Shown: positions 17,347 through 26,202, counted from the stretch's first letter. The stretch: 64,000 nucleotides of DNA from Haloferax mucosum ATCC BAA-1512 (GCF_000337815.1 NZ_AOLN01000018.1:496001-560000); one strand, 5' to 3'. Notes: a model not told the origin generated them from the letters alone. A program made the numbers and translations.

Positions 17347-18273
17347 TTACGCGAGTGCGTCGTTGACGGTATCGACGAATGCGTTCGGGAACTCGACGTG
17401 CGGGAGGAGCATCGCGTCGTCGAAGACGACGAGCGTGCAGTCGGCGTCGTCGGCGAGTTCACGGCCGCGCTTCAACGGCGTCACGTCGCTTTCACGGCCC
17501 CACACGAGCGTCGTGGGCACGTCGAGGTCCGAAAGCGCCGCACCGAGGTCGATGTCGGTGTTGAGGTACCCTGAGATGAATGACGCCGGTGCGAACCGTG
17601 CACCGTCCTGATGGGCCGTCCGCCACTCGTACTCCTGCCACTCTGCGCCCGCTTTCGAGGGGTCGTAGTAGCCGTGGTCGGCGTTGAAGTAGCGAATCGA
17701 CGGGCGGGAGGCGATGAGATTGAACAGGCCCTCGCCGACGACGGGGGCGCGGACGAGTTCGCGGAGCCACTCTTTCGGGTCGGGACCGCCGCGCACGGTA
17801 GGACAGATGAGAACGAACCGCGAGACCGACACGTCGTCGCGGGACGCGGCGGCAACCGTGTACGCCGCGGTGAGCGACGAGGCGATAACGGCCGGGTCGT
17901 CGTACTCGGCAAGGAAGTCGCCCACGAAATCCTCGTAGAGCGCCGGTGAGTAGTACAGCGACGGGCGGTCCGAAAGACCGAATCCGGGGAGGTCGGGGGC
18001 GACGACGTGATAGTCCTCGGCGAGTTCGTCGAAGATTTCGCGGAACTCACCGGACGACCCCGCCGCGTTGACGCCGTGGAGGAACACGAGCGTCTGGGCG
18101 TCTTCGTCGCCCGCTTCGACGTACGAGACGTCCATCCCGCGCCAGCGGTAGGTTCGGTGGTCCCCGTCGAGCGGCGGTTCGAGGGGTCCCACGCGTTTCG
18201 AGAGGGCGGCGTTGGTGGCGGCGGCGAGACCGACACCGGCGGCGGCCAGACCAATGGCTCGTCGGAACTTCAT
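17347..18273 (-). CDS. Alpha/beta hydrolase
   Basis: 308 residues. A short hydrophobic N terminus (RRAIGLAAAGVGLAAATNAA) could be a membrane anchor or uncleaved signal. The oxyanion region FLHGVNAAG lies near 66. The nucleophile elbow reads IASSLTAAY, so the usual G-x-S-x-G is A-S-S-L-T, with the acid in GRESDVTP and the histidine in LLPHVEFP near 290. Resembles haloarchaeal hydrolases annotated as esterase or haloperoxidase-like. Substrate unknown. Confidence 0.87.
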   Translation of the reverse strand: MKFRRAIGLAAAGVGLAAATNAALSKRVGPLEPPLDGDHRTYRWRGMDVSYVEAGDEDAQTLVFLHGVNAAGSSGEFREIFDELAEDYHVVAPDLPGFGLSDRPSLYYSPALYEDFVGDFLAEYDDPAVIASSLTAAYTVAAASRDDVSVSRFVLICPTVRGGPDPKEWLRELVRAPVVGEGLFNLIASRPSIRYFNADHGYYDPSKAGAEWQEYEWRTAHQDGARFAPASFISGYLNTDIDLGAALSDLDVPTTLVWGRESDVTPLKRGRELADDADCTLVVFDDAMLLPHVEFPNAFVDTVNDALA

Positions 18274-18360
18274 GTCACGTAGATAGCGCGCGGAGACCTT
18301 AATTCGCCCGCCCGTGGCGGGGTGTGCGAGTCGATTCCGAGTCGAACGTGCGCGCTCGTC

Positions 18361-19512
18361 TCAGTCTTCGAAACACTCTCGAATCGGTTCGAGTACGTCC
18401 TCGGCGACCGCATACGGGTCGGTCTGCTTTTCGACGACGGCGTCCACGAACGCCTCGATACCGCCTCGCCGTTCGAGTTCGGCTTCGAGAAGTTGGTTGA
18501 CGTCGCTTCGGAGCAGTTGCCGAATCTCCTCGCTCGCGCGCTGACGGGCTTTCACCGTCAACTTGCCCGACTCGGCGAGGTACGCGTAGTGCTCGTCGAG
18601 TGCCTCGACGAGCGTGTCGATTCCCTCGCCGGTCGTAGCGACGGTTTGGATGACTTCGGGCGTCCACACGGCGGGCGTGTCGTCCTTCCCGTCTTCCCCC
18701 GCCTCCCCGTCGGTGTCGCCGTCGTGGTGTCCGTGACCCGCGTCGCCGCTCTCGTGACCGCCGTCGTGGTGTCCGTGGCCGTTGCCACCGCTTCCGTGGC
18801 CGCCCGACCCGCCGAACGCGCCAGCGCCGTGGTGGCCCGTATCGAGATTCGCTCGCGGGTCGTCGCGGAGGTGAATCATCTCCTGTAACTCGGAGACGGT
18901 CCGCGAGGCACCTTCCATGTCGGCTTTGTTCACGACGAACACGTCGCCGATTTCGAGGATGCCGGCTTTGAGCATCTGCACGTCGTCGCCGCTTCCGGGT
19001 TGGACGAGGACGACGACCGTATCGGCCGTCTTCACCACGTCAACTTCGTTTTGTCCCGCGCCGACCGTCTCGATGATGATGCGGTCTTTTCCGAACGCGT
19101 CGAGGGCTTTCACGGCATCCGCGGTCGCGGTCGAAAGCCCGCCGAGTTGCCCGCGGGCGCTCATCGACCGGAAGAACACGTCCATGTCGCCGACGTTCGA
19201 AGCCATGCGAATACGGTCGCCGAGGACCGCACCGCCGGTGTAGGGCGACGACGGGTCAACGCCGATGATGCCGACGGTCTCGCCTTGGTCGCGGTAGTGT
19301 TTGGCGAGTTTGTCCACGAGCGTCGATTTCCCGGCACCGGGACTGCCCGTGATGCCGACGACTGAGGCGTTGCCGGTGTGCGCGTGAATCTCCGAGACGA
19401 GGTCTCTGTAGCCGGGCGTCTGCGATTCGATTTTCGTGATGACACGTGCGAGCGCTCGGTGCTCGCCGTCGAGGAGTCGCTCGACGAGGTCGGATTCGAC
19501 CGCCCGATTCAT
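18361..19512 (-). CDS. meaB: Methylmalonyl-CoA mutase-associated GTPase MeaB with His-rich insertion
   Basis: 383-residue G3E-family GTPase that guards and reloads the B12 enzyme methylmalonyl-CoA mutase. The start at 19512 (MNRAVESD) lies 2 bases after the stop of the B12-subunit gene. The P loop GSPGAGKST is near residue 50, the switch ETVGAGQNEVD near 143 and NKAD near 184. Between about 210 and 250 (DNA about 18715-18841) there is a Gly/His-rich insert with ten histidines (GHGHHDGGH, GHGHHDGD) that ordinary MeaB lacks; it makes the protein about 55 residues longer than usual. The histidine tract suggests metal binding. Confidence 0.95.
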   Translation of the reverse strand: MNRAVESDLVERLLDGEHRALARVITKIESQTPGYRDLVSEIHAHTGNASVVGITGSPGAGKSTLVDKLAKHYRDQGETVGIIGVDPSSPYTGGAVLGDRIRMASNVGDMDVFFRSMSARGQLGGLSTATADAVKALDAFGKDRIIIETVGAGQNEVDVVKTADTVVVLVQPGSGDDVQMLKAGILEIGDVFVVNKADMEGASRTVSELQEMIHLRDDPRANLDTGHHGAGAFGGSGGHGSGGNGHGHHDGGHESGDAGHGHHDGDTDGEAGEDGKDDTPAVWTPEVIQTVATTGEGIDTLVEALDEHYAYLAESGKLTVKARQRASEEIRQLLRSDVNQLLEAELERRGGIEAFVDAVVEKQTDPYAVAEDVLEPIRECFED

Positions 19513-19514
19513 CG

Positions 19515-19934
19515 TCACGTTCGCTCGGGGGCGTTTTCCTTCACGAAGTCGATGGTCTCCTGCATCGGCGTCCCGGGACCGAAGATCGCATCGACGCCCT
19601 CTTCGAGCAGTCCGGGGCGGTCTTCTTCGGGGATGATACCGCCGACGATGACGAGCGTGTCGTCGAGTGCGCCGTACTCTTCGAGTCCCGCCATAACCTT
19701 CGGGACGAGCGTGTTGTGTGCGCCCGAGAGGATCGAAATCCCGAGCACGTTCACGTCCTCTTGGACCGTCGCTTGAATGATTTCGTCGGGGGCACGGTGA
19801 AGTCCGGAGTAGATGACTTCGAATCCTGCGTCGCGGAAGGCACGCGAGATGACGTGCGCACCGCGGTCGTGGCCGTCGAGTCCCACCTTGGCGATGAGAC
19901 ACCGGATCGTTCGCTGTTCGGAGTCCGCGCTCAT
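19515..19934 (-). CDS. mcmA2: Methylmalonyl-CoA mutase, B12-binding subunit
   Basis: 139-residue cobalamin-binding domain encoded alone, as usual for archaeal split mutases. The start at 19934 (MSADSEQR) was chosen because it begins the domain and upstream in-frame sequence looks noncoding. The B12 motif D-x-H-x2-G appears as DGHDRG near residue 18, followed by SILSGAH near 63 and VGG near 92. The catalytic large subunit is not in this window. The pair with meaB is translationally close (2-base gap). Confidence 0.93.
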   Translation of the reverse strand: MSADSEQRTIRCLIAKVGLDGHDRGAHVISRAFRDAGFEVIYSGLHRAPDEIIQATVQEDVNVLGISILSGAHNTLVPKVMAGLEEYGALDDTLVIVGGIIPEEDRPGLLEEGVDAIFGPGTPMQETIDFVKENAPERT

Positions 19935-20004
19935 GGACAGAGCTTCGGTGTGCCGTGGTTTGACTCTAACGGAAGATAAGGAAGTTTCGACCGCTTCGAT
20001 GCGG

Positions 20005-20454
20005 TTAGTTCTGTTCGCGGACGACGACAGTTCCAGCGAGTCGGTCGCCGACGCGCTGTCGTTTGTCGCTAATAGCCATCGAAATGAATCCGATGAGGTA
20101 GTAGAAGAACCCATCAATGATTCGAAGGAGATTCCGCATCAGCGACGACCCGATATCGCAGGCGGAACCGTCTTCTTTCACGACTTTGATTCCGAAGAGG
20201 CGCTTACCAACGGTTTGACCGTCCCACAGCCCTTCGAGCAGGAAGAAGTAACCAACAAACGTCACAAACGCGACAAGAAATCCGAGGAAAGCAATTCCAC
20301 CCGAACCACCAACCGCACTGTCAACTGCACCGAAGGGTATCAATACGAGATACGAGAGGATGATACCGACGATGGTATCAACGATTTGTGCGCCAATTCT
20401 TGAACCGAGGACATCGGTGTCGTCACGATCAGGTCTACGATCATAGCCCTCCAT
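20005..20454 (-). CDS. RDD family membrane protein
   Basis: 149 residues from the ATG at 20454 (MEGYDRRP). The RDD domain has three hydrophobic helices (about 20-45, 52-80 and 108-128), the characteristic basic motif GQTVGKRLFGIKVV near 85, and SDKRQRVGDRLAGT at the end. RDD proteins are thought to transport ions or small solutes, or to be sodium/proton antiporter-like. The codon use in this gene is less GC-rich than its neighbours, with more A/T third positions and several ATA and TAT codons, which may mark later acquisition. Confidence 0.9.
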   Translation of the reverse strand: MEGYDRRPDRDDTDVLGSRIGAQIVDTIVGIILSYLVLIPFGAVDSAVGGSGGIAFLGFLVAFVTFVGYFFLLEGLWDGQTVGKRLFGIKVVKEDGSACDIGSSLMRNLLRIIDGFFYYLIGFISMAISDKRQRVGDRLAGTVVVREQN

Positions 20455-20568
20455 TTGCAAGGGAAAGAGAAATTCACACTAGATAAACATTTTCATCGAA
20501 TTTCGTCTCTGATACTCACTGACTAAACTGACTCAAGCTGGGCAAAATCAAAGGGAAGAAAATCCCAC

Positions 20569-22371
20569 TTAGACGAACTCGTCGAGGAAGTCGGCGATTT
20601 GCGAGTACGCCTCGATGCGATTCTCTAATTTGGAAAAGCCGTGCCCCTCGTCGTCGAAAATAAGTTCGCGGACGTGTGCGTGTTCGCGCGCTTCCGCCAC
20701 GAGTTGGTGTGCCTCACTGACGGGCACGCGCGGGTCGTTTTCGCCGTGGAGGACGAACAACGGCGCGCGAATCTTCTCGATGTTGTTGAGCGGCGAGATG
20801 GATTCGAGGAATTCGCGGTCGTCTTCGAGCGAGCCGTATTCGGCCTCGCGGAGTTCGCGCCGCCAGTCGCCGGTGTTTTCGAGGAACGTGACGAAGTTGG
20901 CGATACCGACGACGTCGATACCAGCGGCCCAGAGGTCCGGATATTCTGTCATCGACGCGAGAACCATGAACCCGCCGTACGAGCCGCCCATCGCCACGAT
21001 TTTGTCTGGGTTGACCGCGGGATGGTCGTAGAGCCACTCGACTGCCGCCTCGATGTCGGCGACCGAATCCATCCGATTTTCCACGTCGTCGAGGTGGCCG
21101 TACGCTTTCCCGTAGCCCGCAGAGCCGCGGACGTTCGGTTCGAAGTAGGCGTAACCGCGCGAGAGGAAGTACTGTTTGACCGCCGAAAACGACGGGCGTC
21201 GCTGTGACTCGGGACCACCGTGAATGTCAACGATAACCGGCGTCTCGCCCTCAGGTGACTCCTCGGGGAGCGTGAAAAACGCTGGAATGTTGCGGCCGTC
21301 GAACGTCGGGTAATGGACGAGTTCGGGCGGGACGAAGGTGTCTTGTGGGATGCCCGCCGTCGCCGCGCGCGTCCAGTGCGTCGTCTCACCGGTCCGCAAC
21401 TCGACGACGTAAACGTTGGCCGTGTCGGCGCTGGCGGTGACAGTGACGGCCGCTTTGTTCCCGTCCGGCGAAAACGAGACGCCGCCGGCGACGCCGTCTG
21501 GAAGGTCCGGTTCGGGGAACGCGTCGATTTCGCCCGACGCGGTGAGTTCGCCGAAGGTGAGTTCGGTGTAGCCCTCGACGTTCCGCGCGTAGGCGAGGCG
21601 GCGCGACTCGTGGTCGATGCTGACGCCGTCGAGTTCGTAGTCGCCGCCGGATTCGACGACGGTGAAACCACCGTCTTCGAGGTCGTACCGGACGAGTTCG
21701 AGCGTGTCGCTTCCGCGGTCAGTCACCATGTAGACGTGCTCGCCGTCCGGTCCCCACTCGGGACTCTGGAACCGAACGGTTCCCTGATGAGGCGTGATGT
21801 GTGTCACCTCGCCGGTTTCGAGGTCGAGGACCGAGACGTCTTGGTCGAAGTTCGAGTATGCTTCCTGGACGATGAGTCTCGAATCGTCGGGCGACCAGCC
21901 ACCGAGAGTGAGCCACCCGTCGCCCTCGTGGACGAGGTCGGCGTCCGTTCCGGTTTCGTCGCGGGCCTGTACGTACACGTCGAAGACGGCGTTGTCGCGG
22001 CGGTTCGAGGTGAACGCGAACCGCTCGCCGTCGTGGCTCCATCCGCCCCACCGGTGTTTGGCGTCGGGGTGTTCCGTCAGGTTCTCGATGACGCCGGTAC
22101 CGGGTTCGAGACGAAACAACTGTTCGCGTTCGTTGCCGCCTTTGTCCATCCCGAAAAGCACCTCCGCGCGCTCGGGCGACCACGACGCGAACGTGACGCG
22201 CTCTTCGTAGAAGGTCCGCTGTTCGGGCCAGACACCGGGACCATCGACCGTCCACACTTGCGGGACGCCCGTCGTGTCCATGAGAAATGAGAGTCGGTCG
22301 CCGTCCGGGGCGAATGAGGCACCGTAGGCGCTCCTGATATTCAGGTAGCGCTCGATATCGTACGTTCTCAT
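20569..22371 (-). CDS. S9 family prolyl oligopeptidase-like serine peptidase
   Basis: 600 residues from the ATG at 22371 (MRTYDIERYL). An N-terminal seven-bladed beta propeller (about 15-340, WD/TolB-like repeats such as PDGDRLSF, SHDGERFAF, SPDGNKAAV) precedes an alpha/beta hydrolase domain. The catalytic triad is visible: Ser464 in GGSYGG, Asp546 in ENDPRVP and His577 in EGHGF. No signal peptide, so cytoplasmic. Family members cleave short peptides or acyl-amino acids. Confidence 0.95.
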   Translation of the reverse strand: MRTYDIERYLNIRSAYGASFAPDGDRLSFLMDTTGVPQVWTVDGPGVWPEQRTFYEERVTFASWSPERAEVLFGMDKGGNEREQLFRLEPGTGVIENLTEHPDAKHRWGGWSHDGERFAFTSNRRDNAVFDVYVQARDETGTDADLVHEGDGWLTLGGWSPDDSRLIVQEAYSNFDQDVSVLDLETGEVTHITPHQGTVRFQSPEWGPDGEHVYMVTDRGSDTLELVRYDLEDGGFTVVESGGDYELDGVSIDHESRRLAYARNVEGYTELTFGELTASGEIDAFPEPDLPDGVAGGVSFSPDGNKAAVTVTASADTANVYVVELRTGETTHWTRAATAGIPQDTFVPPELVHYPTFDGRNIPAFFTLPEESPEGETPVIVDIHGGPESQRRPSFSAVKQYFLSRGYAYFEPNVRGSAGYGKAYGHLDDVENRMDSVADIEAAVEWLYDHPAVNPDKIVAMGGSYGGFMVLASMTEYPDLWAAGIDVVGIANFVTFLENTGDWRRELREAEYGSLEDDREFLESISPLNNIEKIRAPLFVLHGENDPRVPVSEAHQLVAEAREHAHVRELIFDDEGHGFSKLENRIEAYSQIADFLDEFV

Positions 22372-22412
22372 ACCACAATGATTGACGCGGTGACGAGAAA
22401 TCGGTTTGGGTG

Positions 22413-23135
22413 TCAGAAGTCCGAGAGCCGTGTGTCTGCTCTGTCGTCCCACCCGCGCATCTTCGCGTACGCGTCGGGGTTGGTGGGGACGCCTTCGGTG
22501 TTCAGCAGGCGATCGGGGAACAGTTCGAAGGCGATACCGATGAGTTGGTACTCCAGTTCTTCGAGATACGGGTGTGTGTCGGGGTATGGTCCCTCGGTGC
22601 CGACCGTCCACGGCTCGACCCAGAAGTAGACCGGCTCGCGGAGTCGCGGCGGGTCGGTGGCATCGAAGAGTTCCGCGACCCAGTTCGCGTATTTTTCAGG
22701 CCCGTCGTCGCCGAAGACGGCCGCCGAGAGGTCGCCGAAGTGGTAGTAGCGTCCGTACCCCCACCGCGCGAGCTTTCCGTTGTTGGTCTCGACGTTCCGG
22801 AGGTTGCTGTTGAGGTCGGTCCCCGACGCGCCGAACTTGCCACACTTGCCGATGTATCGCGGTACGACCTCGTCGGCGTCGAGGGTGTACATCATGTAGA
22901 CGAGTCCCTCGTAGCGACCGTCTCGACGCTCGTGGTCGGTGACGACTGTCCCGCCGGCTTCGCGGAGCGTACGCTCCATCCGTCGGCCTCGGCGGAGGAC
23001 CGGACGCCCGGAACGGCCGTACTCGATACGTTCGACTGTTCCGTCGCTGGTCGTCTCGAAAAGTGGTGTCGGGTCGGCGGTATCGACGAAGCGGTCGATC
23101 CAGCGTTCCCAGAGTGTGCGTTTCGTATCCGTCAC
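22413..23135 (-). CDS. Uncharacterised haloarchaeal protein with GIY-YIG-like segment
   Basis: 240 residues. I do not recognise a named family with certainty. The central part (about 75-130) reads EGLVYMMYTLDAD, then PRYIGKCGKFG and later NLRN, which resembles the GIY-YIG nuclease core (two strands, Tyr...Tyr, then Y-I/V-G and an R). The remainder is rich in aromatic residues (GYGRYYHFGD, VYFWVEPWT). No membrane segments. It is codirectional with the MTH865 gene upstream, 16 bases apart. A nuclease role is a guess from the short motif; the catalytic Glu is not obvious. Confidence 0.75.
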   Translation of the reverse strand: MTDTKRTLWERWIDRFVDTADPTPLFETTSDGTVERIEYGRSGRPVLRRGRRMERTLREAGGTVVTDHERRDGRYEGLVYMMYTLDADEVVPRYIGKCGKFGASGTDLNSNLRNVETNNGKLARWGYGRYYHFGDLSAAVFGDDGPEKYANWVAELFDATDPPRLREPVYFWVEPWTVGTEGPYPDTHPYLEELEYQLIGIAFELFPDRLLNTEGVPTNPDAYAKMRGWDDRADTRLSDF

Positions 23136-23150
23136 GGCGTGGTGCCGTGA

Positions 23151-23408
23151 TTAGAGCATGCCTTCCGCCTTCAGTCCCTCGATGATGTCGTCAACGAGGG
23201 TTTCGGCGTCTTCGTACGGGAAGTCCTGGTGTTTACCGAGCTTTGCGGCGAGTTCCATCGCCGTGATGGTGGTGTCACCAGCTTCGAACTTCGTGCCCGG
23301 ACCGTTCGGGAGCGCGGGGACGAGGGACATCTGGTTTTTGACGGGAAAGCTCGCGTTCGAGAAGGCGTCCATGAACTGTTCGCGGAGTTGAGATTCGGCG
23401 TCTGACAT
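23151..23408 (-). CDS. MTH865 family protein
   Basis: 85-residue small helical protein, matching the archaeal MTH865 family in length and in features such as the NASFPVKNQMSLVPALPNGP stretch and the acidic helical C terminus (DDIIEGLKAEG). The structure of the archetype is a small EF-hand-like helical bundle with unknown function. It lies 16 bases upstream of the GIY-YIG-like gene and probably shares its transcript. Confidence 0.88.
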   Translation of the reverse strand: MSDAESQLREQFMDAFSNASFPVKNQMSLVPALPNGPGTKFEAGDTTITAMELAAKLGKHQDFPYEDAETLVDDIIEGLKAEGML

Positions 23409-23600
23409 ACTATCTATCTACGCATTGATGTGGAAAAATATTCCGGAACAACCAAAAACAGATTGGTAGTTTTTCGGCCAACGGCGTTACGGGCGGACTT
23501 CGAACAGCGCCGGAACACGAGCGGTGACTCGAGCGGAAGCGATTGCAACCGGCCGGCTACGAGAAACACATTTATGGCGTTGAAGTGTCATTCTTTGGAT

Positions 23601-24044
23601 GTGTCCCTCTTCCGGTCACTCCACAGCACGCTCACGTCTCATCCGTGGGCGTATGCGCTCCCTATCGGCGGCGTCTGTGCGTGGTACGTGTTCGTCACGT
23701 CCTGGCAGTCGTCTCCGGGGAGTCTCCCGCTCGGTCCCGTGCTCCTCGCCAGTTTCGTCGGTGGACTCCTGTTCGAACGCGGGTCGGGCAACGTCTCGGG
23801 CGTCGGGTTCCGAACCGGGATTGTCGGGGCGCTCCCACTCGTCTGGTATTCGTATCGAGCGTTCCCGTACATCGCCGGATTAGACCAGCCGTCGTGGTTC
23901 GGCGTCGTGCAAACGATGCTGATACTCTTCGTCATTGTCGCCATGGTCGTTCTCGCTGGAGTGTTCGGAAAGCTCGGAGCGCTCGTCGGTAGCTGGGTCG
24001 CTACCAAAGCGTCTCGGCGCGGTCCCGCCGTGACCGCGGAGTAA
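23601..24044 (+). CDS. Four-helix membrane protein (DUF5518-like)
   Basis: 147 residues from the GTG at 23601 (read as MSLFRSLHST). I prefer this over the ATG at 23574 because the TATA-like CATTTATG at 23569-23576 overlaps that ATG and lies 28 bases before 23601, fitting leaderless transcription. About four hydrophobic helices (about 17-35, 45-62, 72-90 and 105-128) with a GGLLFERGSGNVSGVGFRTG loop resemble haloarchaeal DUF5518 proteins. Function unknown. Confidence 0.8.
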   Translation: MSLFRSLHSTLTSHPWAYALPIGGVCAWYVFVTSWQSSPGSLPLGPVLLASFVGGLLFERGSGNVSGVGFRTGIVGALPLVWYSYRAFPYIAGLDQPSWFGVVQTMLILFVIVAMVVLAGVFGKLGALVGSWVATKASRRGPAVTAE

Positions 24045-24197
24045 CCCGATAGACACCCGACGACGGCGGTTGTGAGACAGCACTCGGAGTCACCGTACCG
24101 ACCGTTCGTCAGAATCGCGGCCACCGCCGTTCCGCGAGAGGCGGCACGGTCGCCCGGGACTGATGGACTTATCTACAACGGCAATTCATGCAAATTC

Positions 24198-25244
24198 ATG
24201 GACTTTGATTTCGACCGACTGAAGCAACTCACCGAGACCAGCGGCGTCCCCGGCTACGAAGACCGTATCCGCGCGCTCGTCCGCGAGGACCTCGAAGCGA
24301 CGACCGACGAAGTTCGCGTGGACGCGATGGGCAACGTCGTCGGCACCATCGAAGGAACGAGCGACTTCGAAGTCGCCGTCGCCGCCCACATGGACGAAAT
24401 CGGCTTCATGGTCCGCCACATCAACGACGACGGCTTCGTACAACTCGACGCGCTCGGTGGCTGGGACCCTCGCGTGCTCAAAGCACAGCGCGTCACTATC
24501 CACACCGAAGACGAGGACCTCACGGGCGTTATCGGCTCTGTCCCACCGCACACGCTCACGGAAGAACAGAAGAAGAAGGACCCGAAGGTCGAAGACGTGT
24601 ACGTCGATGTCGGCCTGCCCGCTGAGACCGTCGAAGAGACTGTCTCCGTCGGCGACCTCGTGACGATGGAACAGACCACCGTCGAGATGGGCGACCACGT
24701 CACTGGCAAGGCCATCGACGACCGCGTCTGTCTGTTCGCCATGCTCGAAGCCGCCCGGCGCATCGAAAACCCCGAAGTCACCATCCACTTCGCGGCGACG
24801 GTACAGGAAGAAGTCGGTCTCCGCGGCGCACAAGCGCTCGGTGTTGACCTCAACCCCGACCTCGCGCTCGGTCTCGACACGACCGTTGCAAACGACGTGC
24901 CCGGCTTCGACCCGGCCGACTTCGTGACCGAACTCGGCGAGGGTGCGGGTATCAAACTGAAAGACTCCAGTGCCATCGCCAACCCCAAAGTCCACCGTCG
25001 CCTGCGCGACGTAGCCGAGGAGCACGAAATCGACTACCAGATGGAACTGCTCCCCGCGGGCGGCACGGACACCGGCGGCTTCCAGAACACCTACGGCGCA
25101 AAGCCGGTCGGCGCGGTTTCGATGCCGACGCGCTATCTCCACACCGTCACCGAGAGCGTCCACAAAGACGACGTGGTCGCCTACATCGACCTGCTGACGG
25201 CGTTCTTGGAGAGCGAAACGGGCGATTTCGACTACACGCTCTGA
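24198..25244 (+). CDS. M42 family metallopeptidase (aminopeptidase/endoglucanase type)
   Basis: 348 residues from the ATG at 24198 (MDFDFDRL). The di-metal site is readable: His in VAAHMDEIG near 67, Asp in AIDDR near 177, catalytic Glu pair in QEEVGLRGA near 209, Asp in LGLDTT near 232, and His in RYLHTVTESVH near 317. M42 enzymes form large tetrahedral aminopeptidases that finish peptide degradation after the proteasome. A TTAT-containing TATA element near 24167-24174 is 27 bases upstream, so leaderless. Confidence 0.94.
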   Translation: MDFDFDRLKQLTETSGVPGYEDRIRALVREDLEATTDEVRVDAMGNVVGTIEGTSDFEVAVAAHMDEIGFMVRHINDDGFVQLDALGGWDPRVLKAQRVTIHTEDEDLTGVIGSVPPHTLTEEQKKKDPKVEDVYVDVGLPAETVEETVSVGDLVTMEQTTVEMGDHVTGKAIDDRVCLFAMLEAARRIENPEVTIHFAATVQEEVGLRGAQALGVDLNPDLALGLDTTVANDVPGFDPADFVTELGEGAGIKLKDSSAIANPKVHRRLRDVAEEHEIDYQMELLPAGGTDTGGFQNTYGAKPVGAVSMPTRYLHTVTESVHKDDVVAYIDLLTAFLESETGDFDYTL

Positions 25245-25343
25245 ATCGAGCGACGGGTTACCCCGCCAAATTGAGGCATGGGTCGCTCCGAGTGGCGGAC
25301 GCGAACCAAAGTATTCACTACAGGCCCACACTAAGCGGCGGAC

Positions 25344-25970
25344 ATGACCGACGGCAACGTGGATATGTCTCGGCGGGCGTTCCTCGGGGCGGCCGCTGGC
25401 GGCGCGGCGGTCGCCGCCACTTCCGGCACGGCCGCGGCGCAGACAGAAGAGCCTGACTTCGGCGGCTATCTCGATGGCATCGACGGCGGGTACGAAGACC
25501 TCCGCGGCGAAAGCGAGGTCACCATCGAAGTTGGTGCCGCCGGCAACGGTGGGGACCTGGCGTTCGCACCGGCAGGCATCTGGATCGACCCCGGTACGAC
25601 CGTGACGTGGGAGTGGACCGGCAACGGTGGTGGCCACAACATCAAGATGGAAGAAGGGCCCGCGAGCCTCGACTCCGGCCCGGCAGTCGCCGAAGCCGGC
25701 ACCACCTACGAGTACACGTTCGAGGAGGCCGACGCCGGCATCTCGAAATACTACTGTTCGCCGCACCAGTCGCTCGGCATGCTCGGCGCAGTCGCCGTCG
25801 GCGGCGACGTTGCGACGATTACCAACGAACCAGAGGGCGGCTCGAACCTCCCGCAGGTTCCCGACAGCGCGAAGGCGCTCGGCGTGGCAACGAGCTTTGC
25901 GATGGTCGCAACGCTCGGTCTCGCGTACTTCTTCATGAAGTACGGCGGCGACTACGACATCCAAGAGTAA
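25344..25970 (+). CDS. Second membrane-anchored halocyanin (blue copper protein)
   Basis: 208 residues with a Tat signal (MSRRAFLGAAAGG) after a short polar start, a plastocyanin-like domain and a C-terminal helix (about 178-200) followed by KYGGDYDIQE. Copper ligands His (GGHNIK) and C-x2-H-x4-M (CSPHQSLGM) are intact. DNA 25497-25816 is almost identical to the halocyanin of the cytochrome b cluster, but the signal and anchor regions differ. It stands alone. It may serve a different partner such as a terminal oxidase. Confidence 0.92.
   Translation: MTDGNVDMSRRAFLGAAAGGAAVAATSGTAAAQTEEPDFGGYLDGIDGGYEDLRGESEVTIEVGAAGNGGDLAFAPAGIWIDPGTTVTWEWTGNGGGHNIKMEEGPASLDSGPAVAEAGTTYEYTFEEADAGISKYYCSPHQSLGMLGAVAVGGDVATITNEPEGGSNLPQVPDSAKALGVATSFAMVATLGLAYFFMKYGGDYDIQE
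25497..25816 (+). repeat. 320-bp block shared with the first halocyanin gene (copy B)
   Basis: Gap-free counterpart of 9319-9638 with three synonymous differences seen by eye. Abrupt loss of similarity on both sides suggests gene conversion rather than simple duplication. Confidence 0.9.
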
Positions 25971-26127
25971 GCTCGCCGTTTCGTTCTCCGATTTTTATCG
26001 ACGCCGAGCGGTTGCGCTGTCGTTCGAGTGGATTCGCCGGTGTCTGCTGTCACGTCGTCGTCCGAGTGGAGGTTGCGATTTCCGACCGGACACACTGGTT
26101 CGGCTCGTATCGTCGGCCCTGTAAATA

Positions 26128-26195
26128 GCCGGTGGCCAGGGATAGGCAGTGGCCACGGATAGTCGGTGACCGCGGGTGGTCGGCGACCGCGGCCG
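26128..26195. repeat. Four degenerate tandem 17-bp repeats
   Basis: Consecutive 17-base units read GCCGGTGGCCAGGGATA, GGCAGTGGCCACGGATA, GTCGGTGACCGCGGGTG and GTCGGCGACCGCGGCCG. They fill the gap between the halocyanin and glycosyltransferase stops. A shared core GTCGGYGACC also occurs, inverted, in the 20-bp repeats at 36776. Probably noncoding repeat expansion; a protein-binding role is possible. Confidence 0.7.
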
Positions 26196-26202
26196 TCACC
26201 GT

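Noticed and set aside
24186-25964. Minus-strand frame across the M42 peptidase and second halocyanin
   Set aside because: It spans two well-identified plus-strand genes and contains no recognisable domain.
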